Below are positions 7,090 through 15,259 of a stretch of DNA of 31,157 nt, piece after piece; the stretch's first letter is position 1, and the number at the start of each line of letters is the position of its first letter. The position numbers and the translations under genes are program-made. The stretch is from Bacillota bacterium (GTDB lineage: Bacteria > Bacillota > Clostridia > Christensenellales > Aristaeellaceae): the NCBI GenBank assembly GCA_023460055.1, contig JAEWRJ010000082.1:1-31157 (forward strand). The letters are read 5' to 3'. The notes below the pieces were generated by a model. That model had not been told where the DNA came from, did not search any database, and saw nothing but the letters and a program-made list of their open reading frames with translations.

Positions 7090-7875
7090 TTATTCACGTC
7101 CGGAATCAGTATAAACTCCCAGCAGGCCGTCCGCGTCCAGGATCTCGATCCTTCTGCCCGTTTTTTGCCTGATCAGCCCGGCATCCTCAAGCTCGGCCAG
7201 CTTTCTGCTCATCGTTTCCGGCGCGATCCCCAGGTAGGAGGCCAGGTCCTTTTTGCTCATCGGCAGCTCGATATCCTTTGCGTCCTGCGCCCCGTCCAGG
7301 CATTCCGCCAGGAACAGCGCCAGCCTTGTCTCCGCCTTCTCAGTGGCGAACCTGGCCATCTGCTTTTCTGATGTTCCAAGGCGGTTGGACAGCTCCGACA
7401 GCATGCGCAGGGCTATGGTGGGATACTTCAGCAAAAAATCCTGCAGATCGCTCCTGCTGATCGTGCACACATCGGTATCGCTCATCGCTTCCGCGTAGGC
7501 CTCGTGGATCGATTCGCGAAACAGCGCCAGTTCCCCGGTAAAATCCCCCGTGCGCAGGATCCTCAGCAGCTGTTCCTTCCCGGATTCAGATAAACGGTAG
7601 ATCCTGATCCTGCCCTTTCTGACAATGTACAGGGAATCTGATGTATCCCCCTCGCGGTAAAGCAGCTCCCCCTTCTTGTAGGAGACTGACTTGATCACCC
7701 TGCCGATTTCCGCGATCTGCTCTTCGCCCAGATGATTGAAGATCGGGACCACGTGGATGCATGAATCACGCGGCTCCGGGCCATGCGCGCCGCAATCGCC
7801 GCCGGAGCATCCGCAATGCCCGCCATGCCGCGCATGGCAGCTGCCCGGATCCCGGTTCCCTTCATTGCTGCTCAT
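7090..7875 (-). CDS. Crp/Fnr-family transcription regulator, probable Fe-S (Fnr-like) sensor
   Basis: A 261-residue regulator. The cysteine/histidine-rich head (residues 13-41) has C13, C21, C23, C28 and C39. A cyclic-nucleotide-fold beta barrel follows (residues about 43-150), then a dimer helix and a winged helix with the recognition helix APETMSRKLAEL. E220, S223 and R224 form the ExxSR triad that in Fnr reads TTGAT. C137 in DTDVCTISRSDL aligns by context with the fourth cluster ligand of E. coli Fnr (C122 in SMVCEIPFETL), so a [4Fe-4S] cluster using N-terminal cysteines plus C137 is plausible. AAGGAG lies 7 nt before ATG 7875. The matching Fnr box sits just downstream of this gene. Oxygen, NO or iron sensing is inferred, not shown. 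Confidence 0.88.
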   Translation of the reverse strand: MSSNEGNRDPGSCHARHGGHCGCSGGDCGAHGPEPRDSCIHVVPIFNHLGEEQIAEIGRVIKSVSYKKGELLYREGDTSDSLYIVRKGRIRIYRLSESGKEQLLRILRTGDFTGELALFRESIHEAYAEAMSDTDVCTISRSDLQDFLLKYPTIALRMLSELSNRLGTSEKQMARFATEKAETRLALFLAECLDGAQDAKDIELPMSKKDLASYLGIAPETMSRKLAELEDAGLIRQKTGRRIEILDADGLLGVYTDSGRE

Positions 7876-7908
7876 TCCCTAACTCCTTCATCCAATGCCA
7901 TGTAATTG

Positions 7909-8892
7909 TCAGGCCTGCCAGGCGGCCCCGGTATCAATAGCCTCCAGCAATTCCTGCGTCAGCAAAGCGCTTGCGGCGGTATCGTCCATTTTCTCGATGC
8001 CCTGAAGGCTGCGAATGACTTTTTCAATGTAGGGCTGCTGCACATGCTCAAGAGGATCAAAACGGATCAGCTCACTCTTCCCTTCCCGGACAAGTTCGAT
8101 GGGCTCCATCGACATGATGGATAGATTCAGCGATCCCTTGTCGCCCGAGATCCACAGCCTGTCGATCTGTTCCCCCGCGCTGCCTGACAGCTGGAAGGTG
8201 CCCTGAACGCCTGAGGCAAAACGGATCAGGGCGCTGCTTGTATCATCGCTGTCATGCCTGCCGCTGAGGTTTGATGATCTGCCGATCACTTCGGCCGGAT
8301 GACCCAGCATGAACAAGAGGATGTCGATCATGTGGGAGCCTATATCATACAGGAGACCGCCGCCAGCCTTCTCCCTGCTCATCAGCCAGGGCCGCTCCGG
8401 GTCCAGATCCGGCGCCGGGCAGGCATAGAGATAATTGAAGCTGCGCACTTGTCCGATAGCGCCCGATTCCAGCAGTTCCTTTGCCTTAAGAAACTTGGGC
8501 TGCCCTCTGCGGTAGTAGGCCACGTACAGAGGCGTACCCGCCTCCCCGCAGGCCTTGATCATGTCCCTGCATTCTTTGACGGTTCGTGCCATGGGCTTTT
8601 CCACATAGACGGCCTTCCCGCGTTTCGCCGCCTCGATGGTATAAAACGCGTGCGTGTCGGGCGGTGTCGCCACATAGACCAAGTCGATCCCGGGGTCTTC
8701 CAGCAGTTCTCTGTAATCGGTGGTATACCGGCTGACGCCGTGGCGATCAGCGTAAGAGATCAGCTTCTCTTCATCCCGGCGCATCACCATCTCAAGGCTT
8801 GACCCGGGGACCTTTTGAAAGGCTGGGCCGCTCTTCATTTCCGTTACCTTGCCGCATCCGATGATGCCGACGCGAACTGTATCCATCATCAT
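7909..8892 (-). CDS. Gfo/Idh/MocA-family NAD(P)-dependent oxidoreductase
   Basis: A 327-residue soluble dehydrogenase. The N-terminal Rossmann fold shows VGIIGCGKV (residues 8-16), the nucleotide loop ATPPDTH (75-81) and the family's EKP motif (98-100). The substrate domain has GGGLLYDIGSHMID (177-190), where D183 and H187 are the usual catalytic or substrate residues. Substrates of the family are sugars, inositols and related polyols; none can be assigned here. The first ATG at 8892 overlaps the tag stop codon by one base (TGATG), so translation is coupled. The next gene downstream is the Fnr-like regulator, 33 bp away. Confidence 0.9.
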   Translation of the reverse strand: MMMDTVRVGIIGCGKVTEMKSGPAFQKVPGSSLEMVMRRDEEKLISYADRHGVSRYTTDYRELLEDPGIDLVYVATPPDTHAFYTIEAAKRGKAVYVEKPMARTVKECRDMIKACGEAGTPLYVAYYRRGQPKFLKAKELLESGAIGQVRSFNYLYACPAPDLDPERPWLMSREKAGGGLLYDIGSHMIDILLFMLGHPAEVIGRSSNLSGRHDSDDTSSALIRFASGVQGTFQLSGSAGEQIDRLWISGDKGSLNLSIMSMEPIELVREGKSELIRFDPLEHVQQPYIEKVIRSLQGIEKMDDTAASALLTQELLEAIDTGAAWQA

Positions 8893-9461
8893 CAATCCCG
8901 CGCCTTCTGGTAGCCGGGACAGCTCATCACATGGTCGTTCACCAGCCCGGCCGCCTGCATATAAGCGTATACCACGGTGGGACCCATGAAGGAGAAGCCC
9001 CGCTTTTTCATGTCGCGGGCGATGGCTTGGGAAAGAGGCGTGCTGGTCGGGGCGTCTTCCAGCCGCTCCAGCTTCCCATCGATGGGCGTATTATCCACAA
9101 AGCCCCAGAAATAATTGGCGAAGCTGCCAAACTCCTCTTGGACCCTGAGAAACGCTTTGGCGTTAACCGGCAAGGCCTTCAATTTCAGCCTGTTTTTGAT
9201 AATGCCGGGCTCCGCCATCAGGGCTTGCAGTTTCCCTTCATCATAGGCGGCGATTGTCTCAGCGTCAAAGCCGTCAAAGGCCGCGCGCATGTTCTCCCGC
9301 TTTTGCAGGATCGTCGACCAGCTCAGCCCGGCCTGCATATATTCCAGCACCAGCAGCTCGAACAGCCGCTGATCATCGCGCAGGGGAAGGCTCCATTCCT
9401 CATCATGGTACGCGCGCTCAAGCGGCGTTCTTAAGGCCCAGGCGCAGATATTCTCGCTCAT
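8892..9461 (-). CDS. tag: DNA-3-methyladenine glycosylase I
   Basis: A 189-residue base-excision repair enzyme that removes 3-methyladenine from alkylated DNA. The zinc snap of the Tag family is complete: C6 and H19 (AYHDEEW) at the N-terminus with H177 and C181 in NDHVMSCPGY at the C-terminus. The helix-hairpin-helix segment and the LSWSTIL and KRGFSFMGPTVVYAYMQA blocks are typical. Length matches E. coli Tag (187). ATG 9461 overlaps the stop of the upstream mscS gene by 4 bp (ATGA), and the gene overlaps the next by 1 bp, so mscS-tag-oxidoreductase are cotranslated. Confidence 0.95.
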   Translation of the reverse strand: MSENICAWALRTPLERAYHDEEWSLPLRDDQRLFELLVLEYMQAGLSWSTILQKRENMRAAFDGFDAETIAAYDEGKLQALMAEPGIIKNRLKLKALPVNAKAFLRVQEEFGSFANYFWGFVDNTPIDGKLERLEDAPTSTPLSQAIARDMKKRGFSFMGPTVVYAYMQAAGLVNDHVMSCPGYQKARD

Positions 9462-10276
9462 CCCTGCCTCCCGTCTATGATCTGCACCTTGCTTTGCGGC
9501 GGCGGCAGGTGGATCTTTGCCTGATCGAAATCATTTTTCAGGCGCTCGTTGAGGTCATAAGTAACCGCCCAGAAATCGGGTGTCTTCACCCAGCAGCGCA
9601 GGGTGAAGTTCATCAGGCCATTCACCATGCCGCTCATGCGGGCGTCGGGTTTCGGCTCGTCAATCACCAGGGGATGCTCCGCTGCCGCGCGCGTCATCAG
9701 GCGCTTGACTGTATCAATGTCGCCGTCCGCCCCCACGGTGAAGCTGATGTCCACGCGGCGGGTTTGCAGCGCGGAAAAGTTGGTCACCACCCCGTTTGAC
9801 AGCGTACTGTTGGGGATGATGACCAGCTTGTTGTCAAAGGTATTCAGCTGCGTATACAGGATGTTGATGCTGGTCACGGTGCCCGCGGCCTGATCGGTCT
9901 GGATATAGTCCCCCACCCGGAAAGGGTGGAAGGTCAGGAGCATCAGCCCGCCGGCAAAGTTGCCCAGGCTGCCCTGCAGCGCCAGGCTTACGGCAAGGCC
10001 GACGGAGGAGAGGATGGCAATAAAGCTGGTGTTGGGCACGCCCAGGTAGGTGGCGGCCATGATAAACAGCACCGCCCGCAGGACGATCTTGAGCAGGCTT
10101 GACAGGAAGCTCATCACACCCTGATCGAGCTTTTTGCTGAAAGAATAGCGGTCAAACAGCCGCATCACATGCTTGATGACAAACCAGCCGACGGCCACCA
10201 TGGCGGCCGCGCCCAGTATGCGCAGCGCCGCGTCGGCCGTCGCCTGGGAGAAGAAGCTCAGGATGCCCTTTAACAT
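9458..10276 (-). CDS. mscS: MscS-family small-conductance mechanosensitive channel
   Basis: A 272-residue membrane channel that opens under membrane tension on hypo-osmotic shock. Three membrane spans lie at about residues 15-35, 60-80 and 88-115. The glycine/alanine-rich pore helix reads GLAVSLALQGSLGNFAGG and is followed by HPFRVGDYI, the hallmark of the family. The beta domain (PNSTLSNGVVTNFS) and the alpha/beta C-terminal domain follow. Start choice is uncertain: ATG 10276 has GGAGG only 2 nt upstream, while TTG 10285 has no ribosome binding site; coupling to the permease stop 12 bp upstream may help. The family length (about 280) fits either start. Confidence 0.92.
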   Translation of the reverse strand: MLKGILSFFSQATADAALRILGAAAMVAVGWFVIKHVMRLFDRYSFSKKLDQGVMSFLSSLLKIVLRAVLFIMAATYLGVPNTSFIAILSSVGLAVSLALQGSLGNFAGGLMLLTFHPFRVGDYIQTDQAAGTVTSINILYTQLNTFDNKLVIIPNSTLSNGVVTNFSALQTRRVDISFTVGADGDIDTVKRLMTRAAAEHPLVIDEPKPDARMSGMVNGLMNFTLRCWVKTPDFWAVTYDLNERLKNDFDQAKIHLPPPQSKVQIIDGRQG

Positions 10277-10288
10277 GTCCTCCAAGGC

Positions 10289-11275
10289 TTAGCGAGCTCC
10301 CTTGTCGTAGGGGATGCCCTCCGCCTTGGGGGCGCGTGATTTCTTGCTGGTCAGGATCAATACGATCATGGTGACGATGTAGGGCAGCATCAGGTAGATG
10401 TACTCGCTGGAGCGCACCTGCTTGAAATCCGGCAGGAAGGGGATGGAGCCCGAGTAGCTGCCGATGATCTTAAAGAAGGCGAAGAAAAGAGCCGCGCCCA
10501 GAATATTGAGGGGTTTCCAGTTGCCAAAGATCATCACCGCCAGGGCCAGGAAGCCGTAGCCCGCCACCTGCGACTGGAAGCCGCTGCCGGCAGCCAGCGT
10601 GAAGGCCAGCCCGCCGATGCCGCCCAGGAAGCCCGAGAACAGCACGCCGATATAGCGCATGCGGTATACGTTGACGCCAACGCTGTCCGCGGCCTGCGGA
10701 TGCTCGCCGCAGGCGCGCAGGCGAAGGCCCAGCTTGGTCTTGTAGATCACAAACGAGGAGAGCAGCATGAGCCCCAGGGCGACAGGCGTCGTCAGGTAGA
10801 AGGATTTGAAGATCAGCCGGATGAAGAAGCTGCTGTTCTCAGCCAGCCCGACATTGGCAGCGGTCAGGCGGACCCAGCCGGGAATGAGGATGGTGGTATT
10901 GCCCTGGCCCTGGATGGCCCAGGTGAGCACAACGGCGAAGGCGGGCGCCAGCATGTTGAGGGCAGTTCCGCCGATCGTCTGGTCCGCCTTCAGGTTGATC
11001 GAGGCAAAGGCCAGCAGCAGCGAATATACAGCGCCGGACAAGCCCGCTACCAAAATGGCGATCAGCACGGCCAGCTGGGGCTGCGCGGCCCCAAAGCCGC
11101 TCATGTCAAAGGCGCGCAGCAGCAGAATGCTGATCAAAGCGCCGATCACCATGATGCCCTCCAGGGCAATGTTGATCACGCCGCTGCGCTCGGAAAACAT
11201 GCCGCCCAGTGCGACCAGCAGCAGGGGGATGGCGAATAAGACGGTTGCGCTTAAAATATCGGCTAATATGTTCAT
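10289..11275 (-). CDS. Nucleoside ABC transporter permease (NupQ/YufQ-like)
   Basis: A 328-residue inner-membrane permease of the BPD_transp_2 group (the permease family of sugar and nucleoside importers). The family marker GVINIALEGIMVIGAL is at residues 32-47, and the cytoplasmic coupling segment LRACGEHPQAADSVGVNV near residues 180-200. Eight to ten hydrophobic segments are visible. It is the second, shorter permease; with the gene upstream it forms the channel heterodimer for the BMP-binding-protein transporter. GGAGG lies 7 nt before ATG 11275, and the gap to the upstream stop is one base. Closest named system: B. subtilis NupNOPQ (guanosine uptake). Confidence 0.9.
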   Translation of the reverse strand: MNILADILSATVLFAIPLLLVALGGMFSERSGVINIALEGIMVIGALISILLLRAFDMSGFGAAQPQLAVLIAILVAGLSGAVYSLLLAFASINLKADQTIGGTALNMLAPAFAVVLTWAIQGQGNTTILIPGWVRLTAANVGLAENSSFFIRLIFKSFYLTTPVALGLMLLSSFVIYKTKLGLRLRACGEHPQAADSVGVNVYRMRYIGVLFSGFLGGIGGLAFTLAAGSGFQSQVAGYGFLALAVMIFGNWKPLNILGAALFFAFFKIIGSYSGSIPFLPDFKQVRSSEYIYLMLPYIVTMIVLILTSKKSRAPKAEGIPYDKGAR

Positions 11276-11276
11276 G

Positions 11277-12413
11277 CTATTCCTCCGAAGATTCCGGTGT
11301 CCCGGGGGTTTCCTCTATGATCGCGGCAGCCTTGTTTTCACGGGAAAGGCGCGCGCGCAGGATCAGCTCCCGCATCAGCAGCGAGAAGGCGCTCAGGTAG
11401 ATGATGGCCGCTATGATGATGTCGATGATCTCCTTGGCAAACTCCGGCTGCAGGGCCTCGCCGCCCACTTGAATGTAGCCGATGAACAGCGAGCTGAGGA
11501 TAGTGCCCAGCGGGTGGGAGGCCGCCAGCAGGGCAATTGGGATACCGTTGAAGCCCATAGTCAGCAACATTTTACCCATCGTGAACTGGCCGGTGCCCGA
11601 CAGGTAGTATAGCGCCCCGCCGATACCCGACAGGGCCCCGGCGATCACCATGGACAGCACAATATTGCGCTTGTCATTGATGCCCGCGTAGCGGCTGGCA
11701 TTGCGGTTGTTGCCGCAGGCTTTGAGTTCATAGCCAAAGGTGGTCTTTTGCAGCACATACCACATGATAAAAGCCGCGATGATGGCGATGAAGATGGCAA
11801 TATTCATATAGTTGGAGCCCATGGCCTGGTCCATGCCCATCTTTGGCAGGATCGCCCCCGGGTTGGCGGCCGACAGGGCGGCCGTTCTGTCCTTGTTGAT
11901 CGCGCCCCAGGCATTGGCCAGCATTTGCGGGCTGTTATACAGGAACAGGTTGGCGGCAAACAGGCCGATCCAGTTGAACATGATGGAGGTAATGACCTCG
12001 TTGACGTTGAACAGGGCTTTGCAGATGCCGGGGATCGCCCCCCAGACAGCGCCGCCCGCCATGCCCAGCAGAATGCAGCCATACCAGGGCAGCTGCCACA
12101 TGATGGCGCCGACCAGTGAGAGCACCGCGCCCACTGTATACTGGCCGCTGGCCCCGATATTGAACAAGCCGGTTTTAAAAGCGAAGCCGACGGACAGGCC
12201 GGTCATCAGCAGGGGGGCAGCTGTATACAGCACCTTGGCGAAGCGGTCCGGCGAGCGCAGACCGGTGAAGATGATATTCCCAAAGCCATACAGCGCCTTG
12301 TCGAAGTTGAAGATCATCAAGAGGATGAAGCCCACCAAAAGGCCTGCCAGTATGGAGACCAGGGAGGCCGTCAGGTTCAGCGCGCCCTTGGGCATGGTCC
12401 TTTTCTTTTTCAT
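11277..12413 (-). CDS. Nucleoside ABC transporter permease (NupP/YufP-like)
   Basis: A 378-residue permease of the same superfamily, longer at both ends than its partner. An N-terminal basic stretch (KKKRTMPK) precedes the first span. GLFNIGASGQYTVGAV marks the conserved first signature, and LKACGNNRNASRYAGIN the cytoplasmic coupling loop. The tail after about residue 350 is charged (E- and S-rich). AAAGGAGG lies 8 nt before ATG 12413, and the ATG abuts the ATPase stop codon with no gap. It works with the neighbouring permease, ATPase and binding protein as one importer. Confidence 0.9.
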   Translation of the reverse strand: MKKKRTMPKGALNLTASLVSILAGLLVGFILLMIFNFDKALYGFGNIIFTGLRSPDRFAKVLYTAAPLLMTGLSVGFAFKTGLFNIGASGQYTVGAVLSLVGAIMWQLPWYGCILLGMAGGAVWGAIPGICKALFNVNEVITSIMFNWIGLFAANLFLYNSPQMLANAWGAINKDRTAALSAANPGAILPKMGMDQAMGSNYMNIAIFIAIIAAFIMWYVLQKTTFGYELKACGNNRNASRYAGINDKRNIVLSMVIAGALSGIGGALYYLSGTGQFTMGKMLLTMGFNGIPIALLAASHPLGTILSSLFIGYIQVGGEALQPEFAKEIIDIIIAAIIYLSAFSLLMRELILRARLSRENKAAAIIEETPGTPESSEE

Positions 12414-13955
12414 TTATACGGCCTCCTTTACGGCGTCGCGGCGCTTGGCCCCGGCCATGTACAGGCCCAGTTCCTGCACGCTGACGGTCTTGGGGTCAAA
12501 CTCGCCGACGATCTCGCCCTCGTACATCACCAGGATTCTGTCAGACACATCCATTACCTCATCAAGCTCCAGCGAAACCAGCAGCACGGCCTTCCCGGCA
12601 TCTCGCTGGGCAACCAGCTGGCTGTGGATGTACTCGATCGCGCCGACATCAAGCCCGCGCGTGGGCTGTACCGCCACCAAGAGGTCTGATTCCTTGTCCA
12701 TTTCCCTGGCAATGATGGCCTTTTGCTGGTTGCCGCCCGACATGCTGCGGGCAGGGGTCTGCGCCCCCTGGCCTGAGCGCACATCATACTGCTTGATCAG
12801 GCGCTCGGCATACTGGCGCACCGGCTTTTTGAGGATGTGCCCCCTTCTCTGAAACTGCGGCTGCCAATAGCGCTGCAGCACCAGATTTTCCTCCAGGGAA
12901 AAATCAAGCACCAGGCCATGCTTGTGCCTGTCTTCGGGGATATGGCTCATCCCCAGCTTGCTGCGGCCGCGGATGGGCATCGCCGTGATCTCCTGGCCCT
13001 TCAATTTGACGCTGCCGGCGCTCGCCTTTTCAAGGCCGGTCAGCGCCTGCACAAACTCAGTCTGCCCGTTGCCCTCAATGCCCGCCAGGCAAACGATCTC
13101 GCCGCGGCGAACCTGAAAGCTGACATCCTTCACGGCATTTTTCTTATGCAGGCGGCTGGGCACCGTCAGTCCCTTCACATCAAGAACGACCTCGCCGGCC
13201 TTGGCCTGCTGCTTATCGACATTAAAGCTGATGCTGCGGCCCACCATCATGAGCGACAGCTCCTCGCGGCTGGTATCCCTGATATCCACCGTACCGATCA
13301 GCCTGCCCTTGCGCAGCACCGTGCAGCGGTCAGCCACCTTCATGATCTCGGCCAGCTTGTGGGTGATGAACAGGATGCTTTTGCCCTCCCGGGCGAAGCC
13401 GCGCATCACCTCCATCAGCTCGTCGATCTCCTGCGGGGTCAATACCGCCGTCGGCTCATCAAAGATCAATATCTCATTATCCCGGTACAGCATCTTGAGG
13501 ATCTCCACGCGCTGCTGCATGCCCACCGAGATATCCTCGATCTTCGCGTCAGGGTCAACCTTCAGGCCATAGCGCTCGCTGAGCTCCACCACCCTTTTGC
13601 GGGCTTCATCCTTCTTCAGCACGCCCCAGCGGGTCTTCTCGGCGCCTAAAATAATATTATCCAGCACCGTAAACACCTCCACCAGCTTGAAATGCTGATG
13701 GACCATGCCGATATGCAGGGCATTGGCGTCATTGGGGCTGGATATCTTCACCGGCTCGCCCGCCTTGAGGATGGTTCCCGAATCAGGCTGATACAGGCCG
13801 AACAGCACGCTCATCAGCGTGGACTTGCCCGCCCCGTTCTCGCCCAGCAGGGCGTGGATCTCCCCCTTTTTCAGGCGCAGGGTGATATCGTCGTTTGCCT
13901 TGATCCCGGGGAAAGATTTGCTGATGTTCAGCATTTCAATGATGTAGTCGCTCAT
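12414..13955 (-). CDS. Nucleoside/sugar ABC transporter ATPase with two nucleotide-binding domains (NupO-like)
   Basis: A 513-residue cytoplasmic ATPase with two tandem ABC domains, the arrangement seen in RbsA, MglA and NupO. Domain 1 has Walker A GENGAGKST (about residue 36), a signature-like SVGMQQRVEILK and Walker B ILIFDEPTAVLTP. Domain 2 is degenerate at Walker A (GIEGNGQTE), with signature SGGNQQKAI and LVAVQPTRGLDVGA in place of a full Walker B; such asymmetry is normal in this family. ATG 13955 is chosen because GGGAGG lies 4 nt upstream and the ABC fold begins at once; the frame is open to about 14024 without a better start. It powers the two permeases encoded immediately downstream. 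Confidence 0.93.
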   Translation of the reverse strand: MSDYIIEMLNISKSFPGIKANDDITLRLKKGEIHALLGENGAGKSTLMSVLFGLYQPDSGTILKAGEPVKISSPNDANALHIGMVHQHFKLVEVFTVLDNIILGAEKTRWGVLKKDEARKRVVELSERYGLKVDPDAKIEDISVGMQQRVEILKMLYRDNEILIFDEPTAVLTPQEIDELMEVMRGFAREGKSILFITHKLAEIMKVADRCTVLRKGRLIGTVDIRDTSREELSLMMVGRSISFNVDKQQAKAGEVVLDVKGLTVPSRLHKKNAVKDVSFQVRRGEIVCLAGIEGNGQTEFVQALTGLEKASAGSVKLKGQEITAMPIRGRSKLGMSHIPEDRHKHGLVLDFSLEENLVLQRYWQPQFQRRGHILKKPVRQYAERLIKQYDVRSGQGAQTPARSMSGGNQQKAIIAREMDKESDLLVAVQPTRGLDVGAIEYIHSQLVAQRDAGKAVLLVSLELDEVMDVSDRILVMYEGEIVGEFDPKTVSVQELGLYMAGAKRRDAVKEAV

Positions 13956-13987
13956 GGGGCCTCCCTGTGAAGGATTATATCGGACAA

Positions 13988-14009
13988 CGCCCGCCCCAAG
14001 GGGCAGGCG
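13988..14009 (-). other. GC-rich hairpin in the spacer between the binding-protein and ATPase genes
   Basis: Arms 13988-13997 and 14000-14009 (CGCCTGCCCC / GGGGCGGGCG in transcript sense) pair over about ten positions with one G-U. A second hairpin lies upstream at 14045-14075. Neither is followed by a T tract in the transcript. Confidence 0.55.
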
Positions 14010-14044
14010 TGACAGTCCGGGCATTACGCCGCAGTCTTATAGAA

Positions 14045-14075
14045 GGGGAAGCGCCGGTTTCGCCAGCGCTTCCCC
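14045..14075 (-). other. Stem-loop just after the binding-protein gene (processing or attenuation hairpin)
   Basis: Perfect 10-bp arms GGGGAAGCGC (14045-14054) and GCGCTTCCCC (14066-14075) start 7 nt beyond the BMP stop codon. Hairpins here commonly protect the abundant binding-protein mRNA while reducing read-through into the ATPase and permease genes. There is no T run, so full termination is unlikely. Confidence 0.6.
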
Positions 14076-14082
14076 GCTTGAT

Positions 14083-15132
14083 TTAGTTCTGGTAATCGAC
14101 GGTGCTGACTTCAACGGCGGGTACGTTCTCAACATCGGGGGAAACGACGACGGAGCCGTCCTTGAGCTGAGCGTACAGCGCGTTGTACTCATCCTGAGTG
14201 AGCTTGGCAAAGCGCCAGCTGCCTTCGGCGGTGGGCAGGCCTATCGCGTCATCCTTCGCGCCGAGGGTGGCGACCACGCCCTGCATGTCCGCGGGCAGTG
14301 TGCCGTTGTTCTCATAGATCTTGGTCAGAGCCTGCACGACGGAGCCGGTCAGGTTCTTCATCGCGGAGGTAATGATCAGTTCGCTTTCGAAAGCCTGATC
14401 CTTGTCAACGCCGATCAGCTTGCCGTGGCCGGATTCTTCAGCGGCCGCCAGAGCGGACAGGTAGATGCCGCCGCCGCAGGCGAAGACCACTTCGGTGCCT
14501 TCAGTGTACCAGGCGTTCATCTTGGTCTTGATATCATCGTTGGGGCCGAAGGTATCGGCATACCAGTACTTGATCTCGGTCGTAATGCCCAGCTCCTTGG
14601 CAGCGGCGTCAGCGCCCTGCACAAAGCCATAGCCAAAGCGGACAACGGCGGGAACGGCCATGCCGCCCAGGAAGCCCAGCTTGGTGTAGCCGTCCTTCAC
14701 AATGCCGTAACCGGCCAGGTAACCGGCCTGCTCTTCCTGATACAGGACGGAGTAGGTGTTCTTCGCGGCTTCGCCGGCGGGGGCGGTATCCAGCAGGATC
14801 AGGGTGACATCCGGATACTCGTTCTGCACGGCCGCGGCAGCATCAGCGAACAGGTAACCGGGCAGCACGACCACCTTGGCGCCCTTGGCGATGGCGGCTT
14901 TGATGCTCTCAACGCGGGCGTCATTGGAATCCTCGGACGGGCGATAGTAAGCATGGCTGACATTGTTGGCGGTGGCGTATTCTACAACGCCTTCCCAGGA
15001 TGCCTGGTTGAAGGACTTGTCGTCGATGTTGCCGACGTCGGTGACCAGCGCGATCTCGTAGGTCTCGGCGGCCAGAGCGCCGAAGGGCAGCGCAAGCGCC
15101 AGCATCATGACCAGGGCCAGAAGTTTCTTCAT
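14083..15132 (-). CDS. BMP-family nucleoside-binding protein of an ABC importer
   Basis: A 349-residue extracytoplasmic binding protein of the BMP/PnrA-like family, which captures purine nucleosides and delivers them to the permeases encoded downstream. The family block IALVTDVGNIDDKSFNQASW opens the mature domain, and VVLPGYLFADA, LLDTAPAG, GFLGGMAVPAVVRFGYGF and VFACGGGIYLSAL follow. MKKLLALVMMLALALPFGALAA is a signal peptide with a likely signal peptidase I site (ALA-A). There is no lipobox cysteine, although most Gram-positive BMP proteins are lipoproteins. ATG 15132 has GGAGG 7 nt upstream. A strong promoter lies just upstream, so it is first in the operon. Confidence 0.93.
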   Translation of the reverse strand: MKKLLALVMMLALALPFGALAAETYEIALVTDVGNIDDKSFNQASWEGVVEYATANNVSHAYYRPSEDSNDARVESIKAAIAKGAKVVVLPGYLFADAAAAVQNEYPDVTLILLDTAPAGEAAKNTYSVLYQEEQAGYLAGYGIVKDGYTKLGFLGGMAVPAVVRFGYGFVQGADAAAKELGITTEIKYWYADTFGPNDDIKTKMNAWYTEGTEVVFACGGGIYLSALAAAEESGHGKLIGVDKDQAFESELIITSAMKNLTGSVVQALTKIYENNGTLPADMQGVVATLGAKDDAIGLPTAEGSWRFAKLTQDEYNALYAQLKDGSVVVSPDVENVPAVEVSTVDYQN

Positions 15133-15160
15133 GGATATTCCTCCTATTTGTTGTTCCTCG

Positions 15161-15178
15161 CGAAACATACTTGTTTCG
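15161..15178 (-). promoter_or_regulatory. Palindrome at the start point of the BMP operon
   Basis: CGAAACA-TACT-TGTTTCG, perfect 7-bp arms around 4 nt. The predicted +1 (about 15176) falls inside its upstream arm, so it is either a repressor operator or a 5'-end stem-loop of the mRNA. Confidence 0.6.
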
Positions 15179-15182
15179 ACTG

Positions 15183-15211
15183 ATTATAGCAAAGTATACC
15201 CCTGTTTTCAA
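15183..15211 (-). promoter_or_regulatory. Sigma-A promoter of the BMP-NupOPQ-like operon
   Basis: On the minus strand TTGAAA (15211-15206), 17-bp spacer, TATAAT (15188-15183): five and six matches to consensus. Predicted start about 15176, leader about 44 nt. Confidence 0.85.
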
Positions 15212-15259
15212 TAGCAAGACAGATCCCGTGAGGCTCAAGGCCTTGCGAGGATTGAAATA

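Noticed and set aside
13954..15183. Large plus-strand open frame opposite the BMP gene, glycine- and valine-rich
   Set aside because: Antisense to a clear BMP-family gene with promoter and signal peptide; no independent support.
15132..15211. Purine riboswitch before the nucleoside transporter operon
   Set aside because: The predicted leader is only about 44 nt, too short for a purine aptamer plus expression platform, and only one simple hairpin is present.
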